From contig NZ_CP186274.1 of assembly GCF_049331405.1 (NCBI RefSeq), positions 7,068,001-7,132,000 of the forward strand: a DNA stretch of 64,000 nucleotides, given 5' to 3'. Below are positions 7,185 through 16,949 of this stretch, in pieces. The notes below the pieces were generated by a model. That model was given only the letters and a program-made list of their open reading frames with translations, made no database searches and was not told the origin of the DNA. Position numbers and translations under genes: made by a program. Origin of the DNA: PoT sp049331405. GTDB taxonomy: Bacteria; Planctomycetota; Planctomycetia; Isosphaerales; Isosphaeraceae. Each line of letters opens with the position of its first letter. Within the stretch, counting starts at the first letter, position 1.

Positions 7185-10031
7185 ATGAGCGAATTGACGA
7201 TTACAAACCGGATGGTTGGCTTGAAGTGGGCCTCGGAGGCGATCTTGATCTTGATCGCCTGCTTGACCCCTTGGGCTATTGGAGGGGTCGACGCTTGGTC
7301 GGGCTTTCTGCTTTCAATTTGTCTCGTGATCCTGGCCATCATCCACACGGTGACCTCTTGGAGCCAGAATTGGTATAAGCGTGTTCTTTGCCTTCCAAGC
7401 CTCGCGATTTTTTGTCTTGGTATTTTGGGGATTGTGCAATCGCTTCCCATGACCCCCGAGCGGGTGAAGTCGCTCTCTCCCGCGACCTATAAGACTCGTG
7501 CTGACCTGACGGCGAGCGTTCCTCAGCGTACCTTGTTGGACACACAACCCCCCGTCGGGTTGCCCAGATCCACGCTGAGCCTCGACCCTGATTCCACCAT
7601 TCATGTCGTTGCACAATTGGCGGGCTCGTGGATCCTTTTTCAGGTCGCCCTGGGATTGGGCAGTTTCGCTTCGCTCCGTCGTCTTGGCGTGGCGCTGATG
7701 GTCAATTCGACGGCCCTCACGCTCTTCGCCCTCGTCCAGTCTCTTTCCTGGAATGGAAAGATTTATGGAATCCGCCAATCTCCACAAAAAGATGGTTGGT
7801 ATACGGGCGGGCCTTTCGTCAGTCACAATTCCCTCGCGGCTGCGTTGAATCTTGGCCTGGGGTTTGCTCTGGCTTTCTTCCTGCTTTCCAGTCAAAGACG
7901 GCGCTCTTCGACACATTCAAGGTCGCGGAACTACGCCTCTCGCAATAATATCCAATCCATCGCGAACAATTTCGTTAACAACTGGAGTGGCGACTCATTC
8001 CTCATCCCGGCTTACGCCGTTGGAATGATCCTCGTTGGAATCCTCGGCTCGCACTCTCGCGGTGGGTTCCTGGCGATGGCTCTGTCGGGACTCGTCACCG
8101 CCGCCCTGCTCCGTCCCAAGAATCTTTATTTTAAAGGGATCCTCGCGGTCCTGGCTATTATCCCGGTTCTTCTTGTTGTGCTCGGTACGACGTCACCCTT
8201 CGTGAGACTTCTGACCATCTTCGACGTGACGTCGTCCGGCTACACCGGCCGCTTTGACCTCTGGAAGCACGTCATCGCCGTTTGGCAGACCTTTCCAACA
8301 TGGGGCGTTGGATTGGGAAGCTTCGCGTCGGCCGTCATGCCTTTCCTTGACTTTCGCGTCAATGGCCGCGGGTTTGTCTTTTTCTCCCACGCCGAGGATG
8401 AATACCTTCAGCTACTCGTCGAAGGTGGGATTATCGGGGCCGTCTTCGGGATTCTTGCGATTCTCGGTTTCGCATCGCTGATTCGACGAGCATACAAGAA
8501 TGCGGTGGACTCCCAGGAACGCACCCTCGTGATGGGAGGGTTCTTCGGGTGCCTGGCTTTGGCTTTCCAGAGCTTGAGTGACTTCCCGTTCCATATTCCT
8601 GGGATCACCGTCCCCGCCCTGATCTTGCTGGGATATCTCTGCCGTCTCGGCCTCGACCGAAATTCCAGTGAGGCCGAGACAATTCATACACCGCTCACTA
8701 AACCCGCCATTGTCTGTTCATTTGCCGTTGGTATAGGAATGGTAGTGCTTGGCGCGTGTGTCGTTATGCACCAGTCGAAGCTGGCACGCGCCGAAGTCCT
8801 CATGGTTCGATCCGGCTTGCCGTTCCCGGGTAGCAGGATGCCCTCGGCCGGGATGGAAGATCTGTCCAAGGAAGACCTGGAACTTAGGCGAGCTGCTCTG
8901 ACCTCTGTTGTTCGCATACGACCGAATTGGTGGGAAGGACATTACCAACTCGGTATGACCTACATGGGTCTCTTCGAAGTGATGGCCACCGAGTGGATTA
9001 ACGACGCTACGGTGGCTGCTTCCGAGGAAGCCAAGGACAGCAAAGATAGCAAGGACGCTTCTACTCCTCCTTCCACCAAGCCTGCCCAAACTCCTGCCGA
9101 CACCTCGGCGGATAAGCCTGCCCATTCACCCATGGCGGACCCGAATTGGTTGCACCTCGTTGTCCACTCGACTCCGGCCGACAAACTGGCTGAGGCCGGT
9201 GGTGTCCTCGAGCAGGAGCCAATCCAACACTATCTCATTCCCGCAGCGCGTGAGTTCCTCGAAGCGAGGCGGTGCAGCCCAATGTCTGCGACGCCTCATC
9301 TTCGACTTGCGACTCTCGATTATTTGATCGAGAAGGGCGAGCCGACCTCCGCCCACGTGGCTCGTGCGCTCGAATTGGCCGGGACGAATACTCCTGTACT
9401 CGATACCGCCGCCAAGCTCGCCGCGCAGGCCCAGGACCTCGATCTCGCGGCGAAATGCTGGAAGCAGACGCTGACGATCCGAGGAGGTGCTTGGGATGGC
9501 TGGGAAGATGTTGTTGATGCCGCCGGAACCTACCTCCCCCCCGACCTCATCCTCACCGACGTCCTACCCACCGGAGCACTCTACGCCCTCCGGTTCGCCG
9601 ATCGAATCTACGGCGCCGAAGAGGCCGCGGAGGTCCGCACGAAGTTCCTCAAGGCCGGGCTTGAACGTTTGCCGGAGGAAACACGACTCTCCAAGGTCGA
9701 GATGCTCTGGCTCGAGGCTCAACTGAAAGCACGACTCGACGACCGCGATTTTGCTCGTCGGACCATGAAGTCGGTGCTCGAAGAGGAACCCTTCCGGACC
9801 GATCGACGGAAGGAATTCGCCGAATGGCTCATGGCCTGGGGCGACCTCGAAGAGGCTCATCGTCAAGCCTTGGTCGGGACCAATCTCGCTCCCAACAATA
9901 AGGAGATCCGCGAAACACTGCAAATGGTCAACGAGTTCCTCACGCGCGGCATCAGGGAGCCGGAGGAGCCGACTCAAAACAAAGATTCCCAAACTCTCGA
10001 AACATCCTCGCAGAACAATCGGCGACAATGA
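7185..10031 (+). CDS. O-antigen ligase/polymerase-like membrane protein with C-terminal TPR region
   Basis: 948 residues. The first 530 or so are multi-spanning membrane sequence of the Wzy_C/WaaL type, with family-like motifs GPFVSHNSLAAAL (about 205-217), GSHSRGGFLAM (about 287-297) and FSHAEDEYLQLLVEGG (about 400-415) in the large periplasmic loop region. After the last helix comes a soluble part: a charged low-complexity linker rich in Lys/Asp/Ser then Thr/Pro (about 605-650) and helical TPR-like repeats to the C-terminus. It probably polymerises or ligates undecaprenol-linked glycans, with the TPR part as a partner-binding domain. No strong ribosome-binding site precedes the ATG at 7185. 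It stands before the Wzc-like gene in the same direction. A second polymerase-like gene lies at 23499. Confidence 0.85.
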   Translation: MSELTITNRMVGLKWASEAILILIACLTPWAIGGVDAWSGFLLSICLVILAIIHTVTSWSQNWYKRVLCLPSLAIFCLGILGIVQSLPMTPERVKSLSPATYKTRADLTASVPQRTLLDTQPPVGLPRSTLSLDPDSTIHVVAQLAGSWILFQVALGLGSFASLRRLGVALMVNSTALTLFALVQSLSWNGKIYGIRQSPQKDGWYTGGPFVSHNSLAAALNLGLGFALAFFLLSSQRRRSSTHSRSRNYASRNNIQSIANNFVNNWSGDSFLIPAYAVGMILVGILGSHSRGGFLAMALSGLVTAALLRPKNLYFKGILAVLAIIPVLLVVLGTTSPFVRLLTIFDVTSSGYTGRFDLWKHVIAVWQTFPTWGVGLGSFASAVMPFLDFRVNGRGFVFFSHAEDEYLQLLVEGGIIGAVFGILAILGFASLIRRAYKNAVDSQERTLVMGGFFGCLALAFQSLSDFPFHIPGITVPALILLGYLCRLGLDRNSSEAETIHTPLTKPAIVCSFAVGIGMVVLGACVVMHQSKLARAEVLMVRSGLPFPGSRMPSAGMEDLSKEDLELRRAALTSVVRIRPNWWEGHYQLGMTYMGLFEVMATEWINDATVAASEEAKDSKDSKDASTPPSTKPAQTPADTSADKPAHSPMADPNWLHLVVHSTPADKLAEAGGVLEQEPIQHYLIPAAREFLEARRCSPMSATPHLRLATLDYLIEKGEPTSAHVARALELAGTNTPVLDTAAKLAAQAQDLDLAAKCWKQTLTIRGGAWDGWEDVVDAAGTYLPPDLILTDVLPTGALYALRFADRIYGAEEAAEVRTKFLKAGLERLPEETRLSKVEMLWLEAQLKARLDDRDFARRTMKSVLEEEPFRTDRRKEFAEWLMAWGDLEEAHRQALVGTNLAPNNKEIRETLQMVNEFLTRGIREPEEPTQNKDSQTLETSSQNNRRQ

Positions 10032-10208
10032 GGAAATAACAAGAGTTTGCGACGTTGAATTTGTCGTTAACCAAAAGAATTTACGATTCCATGATGGTTG
10101 CGTGATGCATGAGCGGAATCAGGCGATTCATCCCTTTCATGCCCGTTGCCATTCATAAAGGATTTTCACGGGATCATTCCCGCCTGCTTTCAGCCGAGGA
10201 CTTCCACT

Positions 10209-12533
10209 ATGTCGGAATTCACAGGCACGAACACCACGCAACGCTCACAAGTTGATGAATTCACCAAACTCTTGAATGAGTTTCCCAGGATACTCAAGCG
10301 GCGTTGGAGGATGGTCGCGGCCTCGGTCGCGATCTGCCTAACGCTCGCCGTGATTTACCTCGCCAAGGCCTCGCCCGTCTACGAAGCGACCGCACAGTTG
10401 CTGGTCCTCCAGCAGAGCGGGCGGCCGATCAGCGTGAATAACAATGACACGAGCCGCTTCAACGAGTCGGGCGGCAATGAGGATTACATCCCGACGCACT
10501 TGCTCCTCATCACCAGCCCGCTTGTCGTGAAAAACGCGATCGAGCGAGTGGGGGAGTCGCGGCTCCCGACCTTGCAACGCGACGCGAAGCCCGGCGAGAC
10601 GGTCGTGGAGACCGCGATCGACCACTTCAAGGTGACGCGGCCCGAAAAGAACGCCAAGATTGTCAAGCTGGCGTACCGAGCCTACTCGCCCGAGGAAGCC
10701 ACCCGATTCCTCGAGGCCCTGACGGAGAGCTACAAGAGCTTCCTCGAAGGGACCTTCCAGAAGACCAACGGCGAGGTGGTCCAGCTCATCACGCGGGCCA
10801 AGGATGAAGTCGAGAAGGAGCTGATGGAGGCCGAGAAGGCCTACGTCGATTTCCGCAAGAATTCGCCGATGCTCCTCCTCGATCAGGCGGGCCGCTCTTA
10901 CATCACTCGTCGGCTCGAGCAGTGGGACATCGCTGCCAACGACATGATGATGAAGACCTCGAACCTGAAGGCCCAACTCGAACTCGTCCAGAAGCTCTCT
11001 CGCGAAGGGGTCGAGCTCTGGGCCATCGCCCACGCCTGCAGCCAGCTCGGCGGCGAGTCGACGAGCCTGAGCTCGGCGGTCGGTTCCGAATCCTTGCAGG
11101 CCAACTCGACAGATTACGTCCGCCTGTTGACCCAGAAGCAGCAGGAAATGGCGGAGCTGTACGGTCCGAACTACTCGAAGGTCCAGGCCCTCACCAAGCA
11201 GATCGCCGACGTCAAGGAACGCTCGCGATCGATGCGAGGGAAGCTCGAGGCCACCGAGGTGAGAGACCTCACCGAGGCGATCAATCAGTCGCTCAAGTCG
11301 GCCGAGTTGATCTATCAAGAGCTGATGACCAAGGTTCAGGAACAGCAGGATAAGGCGAAGGAAGTCGAGACCGTCCTGCTCATGGACCTCGACCTCCAGA
11401 AGAGCGTCGATCGAAAGCGAGACCTGTTCAACTCGATCGTGGATCAGTTGAAGCAAGCGAGGTTCGCGAGCGACTTCAGTAGCATCATCGCCCAGACGAC
11501 CCAGCCTCCGAACGCCTTGTCGAAGCCGGTCGCCCCCAAGATCAGCCTGGTCCTGGTCATGGCCCTCATGGTTGGCGGTCTCTGTGGAGCCGGCATGGCA
11601 TTCCTCTCCGAACGAATGGATCAGCGTATCCACTCGCTCGCCCAACTCCGTCAGATGCTGGATCTCGCCGTGCTCGGTCAGGTTCCCCTGATTAACGAGA
11701 AGACGTTCGGCTCGAAGGAAGAGGTGGCGCTGATCACCTCGACGCAACCCCGATCGCTCTGGGCCGAGACGTATCGGACCGTCCGGACGAATCTCGAATT
11801 CGTCCGCCGCGCCAAGCCGGCTCAGGTCATCCTGATCACGAGCCCGCACCCTGGCGACGGCAAGACGATGACCACCAGCAACCTCGCCATCAGCCTGGCC
11901 CAGACCGGCCGTCGCGTATTGCTGATCGACGGCGACTTGCGTAAGCCTTCCCACCACAAACTTTACGGCGTCAGCAATGATCGCGGCTTCAGCGACTTGC
12001 TCACCGGCAAGGCCAGTGTGGTTGATGTTGCCCAGCCCAGTTCGGCGATCAACCTCGACCTGATCACGACTGGCCCCGAGGTTCCGAATCCCGCCGAGTT
12101 GCTCGCATCGTCCCAGTTGAGTGACATCCTCAATGAGGCACGCGGCATCTACGACACCATCATCGTCGACTCGTCGCCGATCCTGGCGGTCACCGACCCG
12201 GCCATCATCGGCAGCTCGGTGGACGGGATCATCCTGGTCGTCCGCGAAGGCACGCTCAAGCTCAACGAAGCCGACCGGGCGCTCGAGATTCTCAATGCCT
12301 CGGGCACTTCGCTGCTGGGTGTCTTGTTCAACGGCATCAGCAAGGAAGGTCAGGCCGGCGGCTACGGTTATGGCTACGGCTACGGCTACGGTTATGGCTA
12401 TGGCTACGGGACCTACGGCTCGAGCGAGAACTCCTCGAACGGCAATGGCCACGCCAATGGCACCGAGCCTCGCATCCTCAACGGTGAAATGCGAGAAGTC
12501 CATCGCAACGGGACGACGGCCAACCACGATTGA
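10209..12533 (+). CDS. polysaccharide chain-length regulator/tyrosine autokinase, Wzc-like
   Basis: 774 residues. An N-terminal Wzz domain has a first membrane helix (about 37-57, VAASVAICLTLAVIYLA), a long periplasmic coiled-coil-rich region and a second helix (about 452-475). A BY-kinase domain follows with Walker A SPHPGDGKTMTTSN (Lys about 552), Walker A' LLIDGDLRKP (Asp about 574 and 576) and Walker B DTIIVDSSP. The C-terminus carries nine tyrosines alternating with glycine, presumably the autophosphorylation cluster, then an Asn/Gly-rich tail. In other bacteria such kinases control Wzx/Wzy polymer length by cycles of phosphorylation (established). GAGGA precedes the ATG at 10209; the frame is open 21 codons further up without kinase-like sequence. 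It is followed by a strong terminator, so it probably ends a transcript. Confidence 0.92.
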   Translation: MSEFTGTNTTQRSQVDEFTKLLNEFPRILKRRWRMVAASVAICLTLAVIYLAKASPVYEATAQLLVLQQSGRPISVNNNDTSRFNESGGNEDYIPTHLLLITSPLVVKNAIERVGESRLPTLQRDAKPGETVVETAIDHFKVTRPEKNAKIVKLAYRAYSPEEATRFLEALTESYKSFLEGTFQKTNGEVVQLITRAKDEVEKELMEAEKAYVDFRKNSPMLLLDQAGRSYITRRLEQWDIAANDMMMKTSNLKAQLELVQKLSREGVELWAIAHACSQLGGESTSLSSAVGSESLQANSTDYVRLLTQKQQEMAELYGPNYSKVQALTKQIADVKERSRSMRGKLEATEVRDLTEAINQSLKSAELIYQELMTKVQEQQDKAKEVETVLLMDLDLQKSVDRKRDLFNSIVDQLKQARFASDFSSIIAQTTQPPNALSKPVAPKISLVLVMALMVGGLCGAGMAFLSERMDQRIHSLAQLRQMLDLAVLGQVPLINEKTFGSKEEVALITSTQPRSLWAETYRTVRTNLEFVRRAKPAQVILITSPHPGDGKTMTTSNLAISLAQTGRRVLLIDGDLRKPSHHKLYGVSNDRGFSDLLTGKASVVDVAQPSSAINLDLITTGPEVPNPAELLASSQLSDILNEARGIYDTIIVDSSPILAVTDPAIIGSSVDGIILVVREGTLKLNEADRALEILNASGTSLLGVLFNGISKEGQAGGYGYGYGYGYGYGYGYGTYGSSENSSNGNGHANGTEPRILNGEMREVHRNGTTANHD
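12361..12420 (+). repeat. Tyr-Gly codon repeat in the autokinase tail
   Basis: Hexamer-based tandem repeat of GGY TAY codons encoding eight consecutive Gly-Tyr units plus one more Tyr after a Thr. Tyrosine codons alternate irregularly between TAC and TAT, which argues that the repeat is maintained as protein sequence rather than being fresh slippage. Length could still vary between strains. Confidence 0.75.
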
Positions 12534-12540
12534 TGTCCGT

Positions 12541-12579
12541 CGGTCACCCTCCCCCGAGAGGGGGGAGGGTGACCGTTTT
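12541..12579 (+). terminator. rho-independent terminator after the Wzc-like gene
   Basis: A perfect 15-bp GC-rich inverted repeat (12541-12555 with 12561-12575, loop GAGAG) is followed directly by TTTT. It begins 8 bases after the stop codon at 12533. Confidence 0.85.
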
Positions 12580-12700
12580 CTCCGCCGTCATACGCACGCT
12601 TGGACGAGAGTTCGACACCGCAAGCCCCTCATCTCGTCGAGGGCACCGAATAAATCCTCCTTGTATGAAAATTGGTTTGAGTTCTGTCCTGGAGCCCGAG

Positions 12701-13738
12701 ATGCGCGCCCTCTTGTCAGCCCTTGTCTTTGTGATCCCACTGTCGATGGACCGCGGAATCCTCGCCGACACCAAGGCCGAGGCTCCCGGGGGCCCCGCGC
12801 GTCAGGCCGAACAGCGTGTGCCGGAAATCGTCCTTCCGAAATGCGCGATCGATTACGATCGCGTCACGACATTGGGGGCCCACCTCACGGTGGGGACCGC
12901 GGGAACTCTGAAGGACCTCCTGGTTCGCCGTGGCGATCGCGTCAAGGCCGGCCAGGTCATCGGGCATCTCTACGACGATGAACTTCGGATCGAGTACAAG
13001 CGTCTGAAGGCCATTGCAGAAAGCAATGTGGCGGTCAAGCTGGCCGAGTCGAAAGTCACCATGTGCGATTCGAAACTCAGGCACTCGAAGTCGCTTAGGG
13101 TCCGGAATTTGCTCAGTGATGAGGACATGGAACTACACCAGTTCAATTTGACCGAAGCCAGGCTCTCGCTCGAGGCCGCTAAGCAAGAGCAATTGCTCGC
13201 CGAGCATGCTCGGGATCGAGTGGGTGCGGATATCTCGGCCAGGGAGTTGGTGAGCCCCCACAATGGTGTGATCGTTGACATTCTCAAGAATCCGGGTGAG
13301 TCCCTCCCGCCGAATGAGCCAGTAGTACAACTCGTGGACGTCGATATGCTTCGTGTCACGGGGTTTGTGGACGCTAGCGACTCCTGGCGTGTTCGCGTTG
13401 GCGAACGGGTGCAGATTACGCCTGATCTCAACGGTTCTGCCCCGGAAGTGGAACAACAGATTTTTTCGGGTAAGATTGTGTTTGTAGACCGTAGAATTGA
13501 CCAGACCACACAGACCTGCCGTATTATGGCAGAAGTGCCAAACCGGGATACCCTGCTGCGTTCCGGTCTGGAATGCCGGATGGTCATCTTCCTGGACAAG
13601 ACGGACTCGATTTCCCGCCCCCAGACCTCCGGGAATGACGCGCTGAAATCGATCGAGAACACGAACGATGCTGCTCCTCTGGTAGCACCCGATGCCTCCT
13701 CTTCGGGCACGGCTCCGACATCCCGAACTCCCCATTGA
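12701..13738 (+). CDS. HlyD-family periplasmic adaptor (membrane fusion protein)
   Basis: 345 residues. A signal peptide or anchor (MRALLSALVFVIPLSMDRG) is followed by a biotinyl/lipoyl-like half (TAGTLKDLLVRRGDRVKAGQVIGHLYDDEL), an alpha-helical hairpin (about 100-190), the second lipoyl half (ISARELVSPHNGVIVDILKNPGESL) and beta-barrel sequence with VRVGERVQITPD. Such proteins bridge inner-membrane transporters to the outer membrane; no partner pump is next to it, so it may serve polymer export. GGAG lies eight bases before the ATG at 12701; the in-frame ATG at 12665 lacks one. The tail from about residue 305 is Ser/Thr/Ala-rich and probably disordered. Confidence 0.82.
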   Translation: MRALLSALVFVIPLSMDRGILADTKAEAPGGPARQAEQRVPEIVLPKCAIDYDRVTTLGAHLTVGTAGTLKDLLVRRGDRVKAGQVIGHLYDDELRIEYKRLKAIAESNVAVKLAESKVTMCDSKLRHSKSLRVRNLLSDEDMELHQFNLTEARLSLEAAKQEQLLAEHARDRVGADISARELVSPHNGVIVDILKNPGESLPPNEPVVQLVDVDMLRVTGFVDASDSWRVRVGERVQITPDLNGSAPEVEQQIFSGKIVFVDRRIDQTTQTCRIMAEVPNRDTLLRSGLECRMVIFLDKTDSISRPQTSGNDALKSIENTNDAAPLVAPDASSSGTAPTSRTPH

Positions 13739-13916
13739 ATTTCTTTCTCAAATTTCCGAACGCAGGATGTCCTATAGCTCTCCTAATAGCGTCCTCGTTT
13801 CATTGGATTTGAAGTCTTACTACACGGCTCTTGCAACTTACACTGACGATCGACGGCAGATCGTCTCGGATATCTAGTCAGTCCCCGACCGAAATCGCAC
13901 TGGAGTGCATAATCAG

Positions 13917-14645
13917 ATGAGTAGCGCACCTCAGTCAACGACGATGACTTCCCCGCCTCAGGCCTCGAAGATGAGTGAAGTGATGGACACGGTGTATCTG
14001 AGCGTCGACACCAACCGTCGGCCATCGGCTTCGCTTGCGAGGTACGAGTTCGCCAAGCGAATTTTCGACGTTGTTGTTACACTCGGACTTCTCATTTGCT
14101 CGGCCCCGGTGATGTTCTTGATCGCTCTGCTTGTCAAGGTGACGAGCCCCGGGCCGATCATCTTCCGGCAGAAGCGAGTGGGCAAGGACGGCCGAGAGTT
14201 TTGGTTCTATAAGTTCCGTTCCATGGTCGTGCACAATGAAAATCATAGGGCTGAGCTGTCCGCCTTGAATCAGCACGGACATACCGGCGTGACTTTCAAG
14301 ATGAAGAACGACCCGCGTATCACCAAGGTGGGTCGTGTGATTCGCAAGACGAGTCTCGACGAACTTCCCCAACTCTGGAACGTCCTGATGGGCGATATGA
14401 GCCTGGTTGGCCCCCGCCCTGCCCTGCCTGCGGAAGTCGCCCGTTACACACCCGAACAGCGTCGGCGACTCGCGGTCACCCCGGGGCTTACCTGCTTCTG
14501 GCAGATCGCCGGCCGTGCAAATATCCCCTTCGAGGAACAGGTCCGCCTCGATCTGGAATATATCGCCTGCCGGACCCTCTGGGTCGATGCTTCGCTCCTG
14601 GTCAAGACGGTCCCAGCCCTGATCTCGGGCAAGGGCGCTTATTGA
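13917..14645 (+). CDS. undecaprenyl-phosphate sugar phosphotransferase (WbaP/ExoY-like)
   Basis: 242-residue polyprenol-phosphate sugar-1-phosphate transferase that starts lipid-linked repeat-unit synthesis at the inner membrane. One hydrophobic segment near residues 45-66 (VVVTLGLLICSAPVMFLIALL) precedes the catalytic domain with SPGPIIFRQKRVGKDGREFWFYKFRSM, KNDPRITKVGRVIRKTSLDELPQLWNVLMGDMSLVGPRP and the C-terminal PGLTCFWQIAGR. It is the short form lacking the N-terminal CoA-binding-like and extra membrane domains. The sugar cannot be told. A GTG at 13905 is in frame, but GGAG at 13902-13905 favours the ATG at 13917. It is followed by a 1.35-kb gap. Confidence 0.92.
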   Translation: MSSAPQSTTMTSPPQASKMSEVMDTVYLSVDTNRRPSASLARYEFAKRIFDVVVTLGLLICSAPVMFLIALLVKVTSPGPIIFRQKRVGKDGREFWFYKFRSMVVHNENHRAELSALNQHGHTGVTFKMKNDPRITKVGRVIRKTSLDELPQLWNVLMGDMSLVGPRPALPAEVARYTPEQRRRLAVTPGLTCFWQIAGRANIPFEEQVRLDLEYIACRTLWVDASLLVKTVPALISGKGAY

Positions 14646-15998
14646 TTCGGGCGGCCCCCTTTCGCCGATCGGTCGGTGTATGGGGTTGGGACGCGGTCGC
14701 GTTCGCCGGGGATGGAAGCGTGACATCGATCGTCCATCGTTGACAGCAAAGTAATCAGTACGTTAGCCAAATCAAAATACGACGTGATCACGGTGTGGCT
14801 ATAGGTTGGCCTCTCTAGGGATGGTTACTACGGTCCATTGCCTCTGCCTGTCCTATAAGAAATCGATCGAAAAATGCGGGCATGACGCTTCCATGTCGAT
14901 CAGAGCAACTAAGGTTGATCCAAGGCTGGCGGACGGAATCCTTCCCCGGGACCATTAGTATTCGGCCGCATATCGGATGCTTGTAGCGTTTGCAGTTACA
15001 CAGTTGGGGCCGCCCGGCGATAGCATAGGGAATGGAACGCTTCCTTTTGCTTCCATCGGAGTACGGCCCCTCGGTGATTCTCCCCAAAGAATTTGAGCTG
15101 TTGCGCCAGACTTCACATCCCGCTTTATTCCAACTGGCTCCTCTTCAACTCACCTCACGGCTTCGGATTCCAAGGTCATCCTCATAGGATGCCGTAATCT
15201 AGCCGACATCGTCGTTCTTACCGTCAACGCGAGCTATGGTGCCAATCCTCGACGCGCTTTCATGGGTGTGAAAGCCGAAGGTCGCATTCTTCTACACTTC
15301 CGCAAAGACTCTTCCTGGTGCCATTGTTGGTGTCCTTCGTCGACTTCGATGCGCAGCGAGTCTCTTTTCGCGGCCGCCGCATGTTGCACGATGAGGTTTA
15401 GGATGATTGGGTTCTGCCTGGTCCGGCAGAATTCGGTCTGAGTGTTGGCGACGCAACCTTCCAGAAGTCTCTCTCTCAGCGACAATCGTTAGCAATTCGC
15501 CTCGTGGATCGTTTCATAGACGGCCTCATGAACGGTGTCGGTCGTGGCTGCGCAGTGTGTGTCACACGTTCTAGTACGGTAGCCGAAGCGTTCGCGGAGT
15601 CGATCACCCTGGCTCTCTTGAGATAATGCCAGGGGATCGAACCCTTGAAATCTGATACGATTGGGGGCAAGAAACTGATCACCTAGTGTGCGAGTTCCCA
15701 TTGTCTTAGATAGCAGCGGTTGAGGGGCCGTAACCGATTCCCCGGAATCTCCCGAGCCGCATCCGGATGTTCCGTTATCGGTCGAGGTCGCCATTTCATT
15801 CTTCGCCTGAGAAGAACGCACGGTTTGGGACTTCGAATCTGAACGAGTGTCTCGCCAACGACTTGACGCAATAACGCAGGATCAATCGTGCGTCTTGCTG
15901 GATCGGGACGATCTCAAGGACATTGGATTGGGCCGAGGAAACCCCTCGAACGTTATCGAAATTTCCGAGGCGGATGACTGAGGGTCACCGGAATCTTC
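14646..15998. other. 1.35-kb gap without supported gene
   Basis: Lower in GC than the flanking genes. Minus-strand open frames of 80-110 codons around 14815-15087 and 15489-15821 have no family resemblance and no credible starts. A TTGACA occurs near 14740, but no good -10 hexamer follows at 17-18 bases. I see no RNA gene or mobile-element remnant. It could be decayed sequence between blocks of the polysaccharide locus. Confidence 0.4.
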
Positions 15999-16949
15999 AT
16001 GCGGACGATCGTGACTGGCGGGGCAGGTTTCATCGGTTCACATTTGATCGACCGGTTACTCGCTTCGGGATGCGACGTCACTGCAATCGACAACTTCGAC
16101 GGTTTCTATTCGGAGGCTCGCAAGCGAGCCAATCTCGCCGAGGCATCACGCAATCCCCGCTTCCGGTTGGTCGAGCTCGATATCCGCGACCGTGGCAGCG
16201 TCGCTCGCCTCTTTGAAGAGATGAAGCCCGACGTGATCGTGCATCTGGCTGCACGAGCGGGGGTTCGTCCGAGCATTGCAGATCCGGCGCTCTATACCGA
16301 CGTCAACGTCTCTGGGACCGTCCATATCCTCGAAGCCGCTTGCCGAATCGAGCCGAGACCTCGCTTTGTCTTCGCGTCGAGCTCGAGCGTATACGGCGAT
16401 CGTCCCACGAGCCCGTTTCGAGAAACGGACCCTGTCGATCTGCCTGTTAGCCCTTACGCGGCGACCAAGAAGGCGTGCGAGCTTCTCGCGTATACGTTCC
16501 ATCACCTACATGGGCTTCCCGTGACCGGCCTGCGTTTCTTCACGGTGTACGGCCCTCGAATCCGACCGGACCTCGCGATCGCCAAATTCGCGTCGCTCAT
16601 CGACCAGGGGTTACCCATCCCCGTCTTCGGGGATGGGACGACCAAGCGTGACTATACATACGTCGCCGACATCGTCGATGGGATTGTGCGGGCGGTCGAA
16701 AACTGCTCCGGGCATCACCTCTACAACCTAGGTAATTCGAGCCCAGTGGAGCTCTACGCCATGATCACAATGCTCTCCGAGGCCCTCGGGAAGACCCCCC
16801 TCATCGATTGGCAACCGCCCCAACCCGGAGACGTGCAACAGACCTTCGCCGACGTTTCGCGGGCCCGAGCGGAGATTGGCTATTCCCCCTCGACCTCCTT
16901 CCGCGATGGTCTCGCCGCATTTGTCGAATGGAAGCGAACGCAAGCGTAG
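15999..16949 (+). CDS. NAD-dependent epimerase/dehydratase (UDP-glucuronate 4-epimerase-like)
   Basis: 316-residue extended short-chain dehydrogenase. The Rossmann motif TGGAGFIGSHL (about 6-16), the Ser of FASSSSVYGD, the active-site SPYAATKKACE (YxxxK) and the substrate-loop FTVYGPRIRPDLAI are all visible. The RPDLAIAKF loop resembles UDP-glucuronate/UDP-galactose 4-epimerases, so it probably makes a 4-epimer of a UDP-sugar for the polymer. Length is normal. It stands alone between two long gaps. Exact substrate is uncertain. Confidence 0.87.
   Translation: MRTIVTGGAGFIGSHLIDRLLASGCDVTAIDNFDGFYSEARKRANLAEASRNPRFRLVELDIRDRGSVARLFEEMKPDVIVHLAARAGVRPSIADPALYTDVNVSGTVHILEAACRIEPRPRFVFASSSSVYGDRPTSPFRETDPVDLPVSPYAATKKACELLAYTFHHLHGLPVTGLRFFTVYGPRIRPDLAIAKFASLIDQGLPIPVFGDGTTKRDYTYVADIVDGIVRAVENCSGHHLYNLGNSSPVELYAMITMLSEALGKTPLIDWQPPQPGDVQQTFADVSRARAEIGYSPSTSFRDGLAAFVEWKRTQA

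Noticed and set aside
10338..12527. 729-codon antisense frame across the Wzc-like gene
   Set aside because: Mirror of a strongly supported kinase gene; composition (Asp/Arg/Leu/Gly-rich) is typical of antisense frames in high-GC genes.
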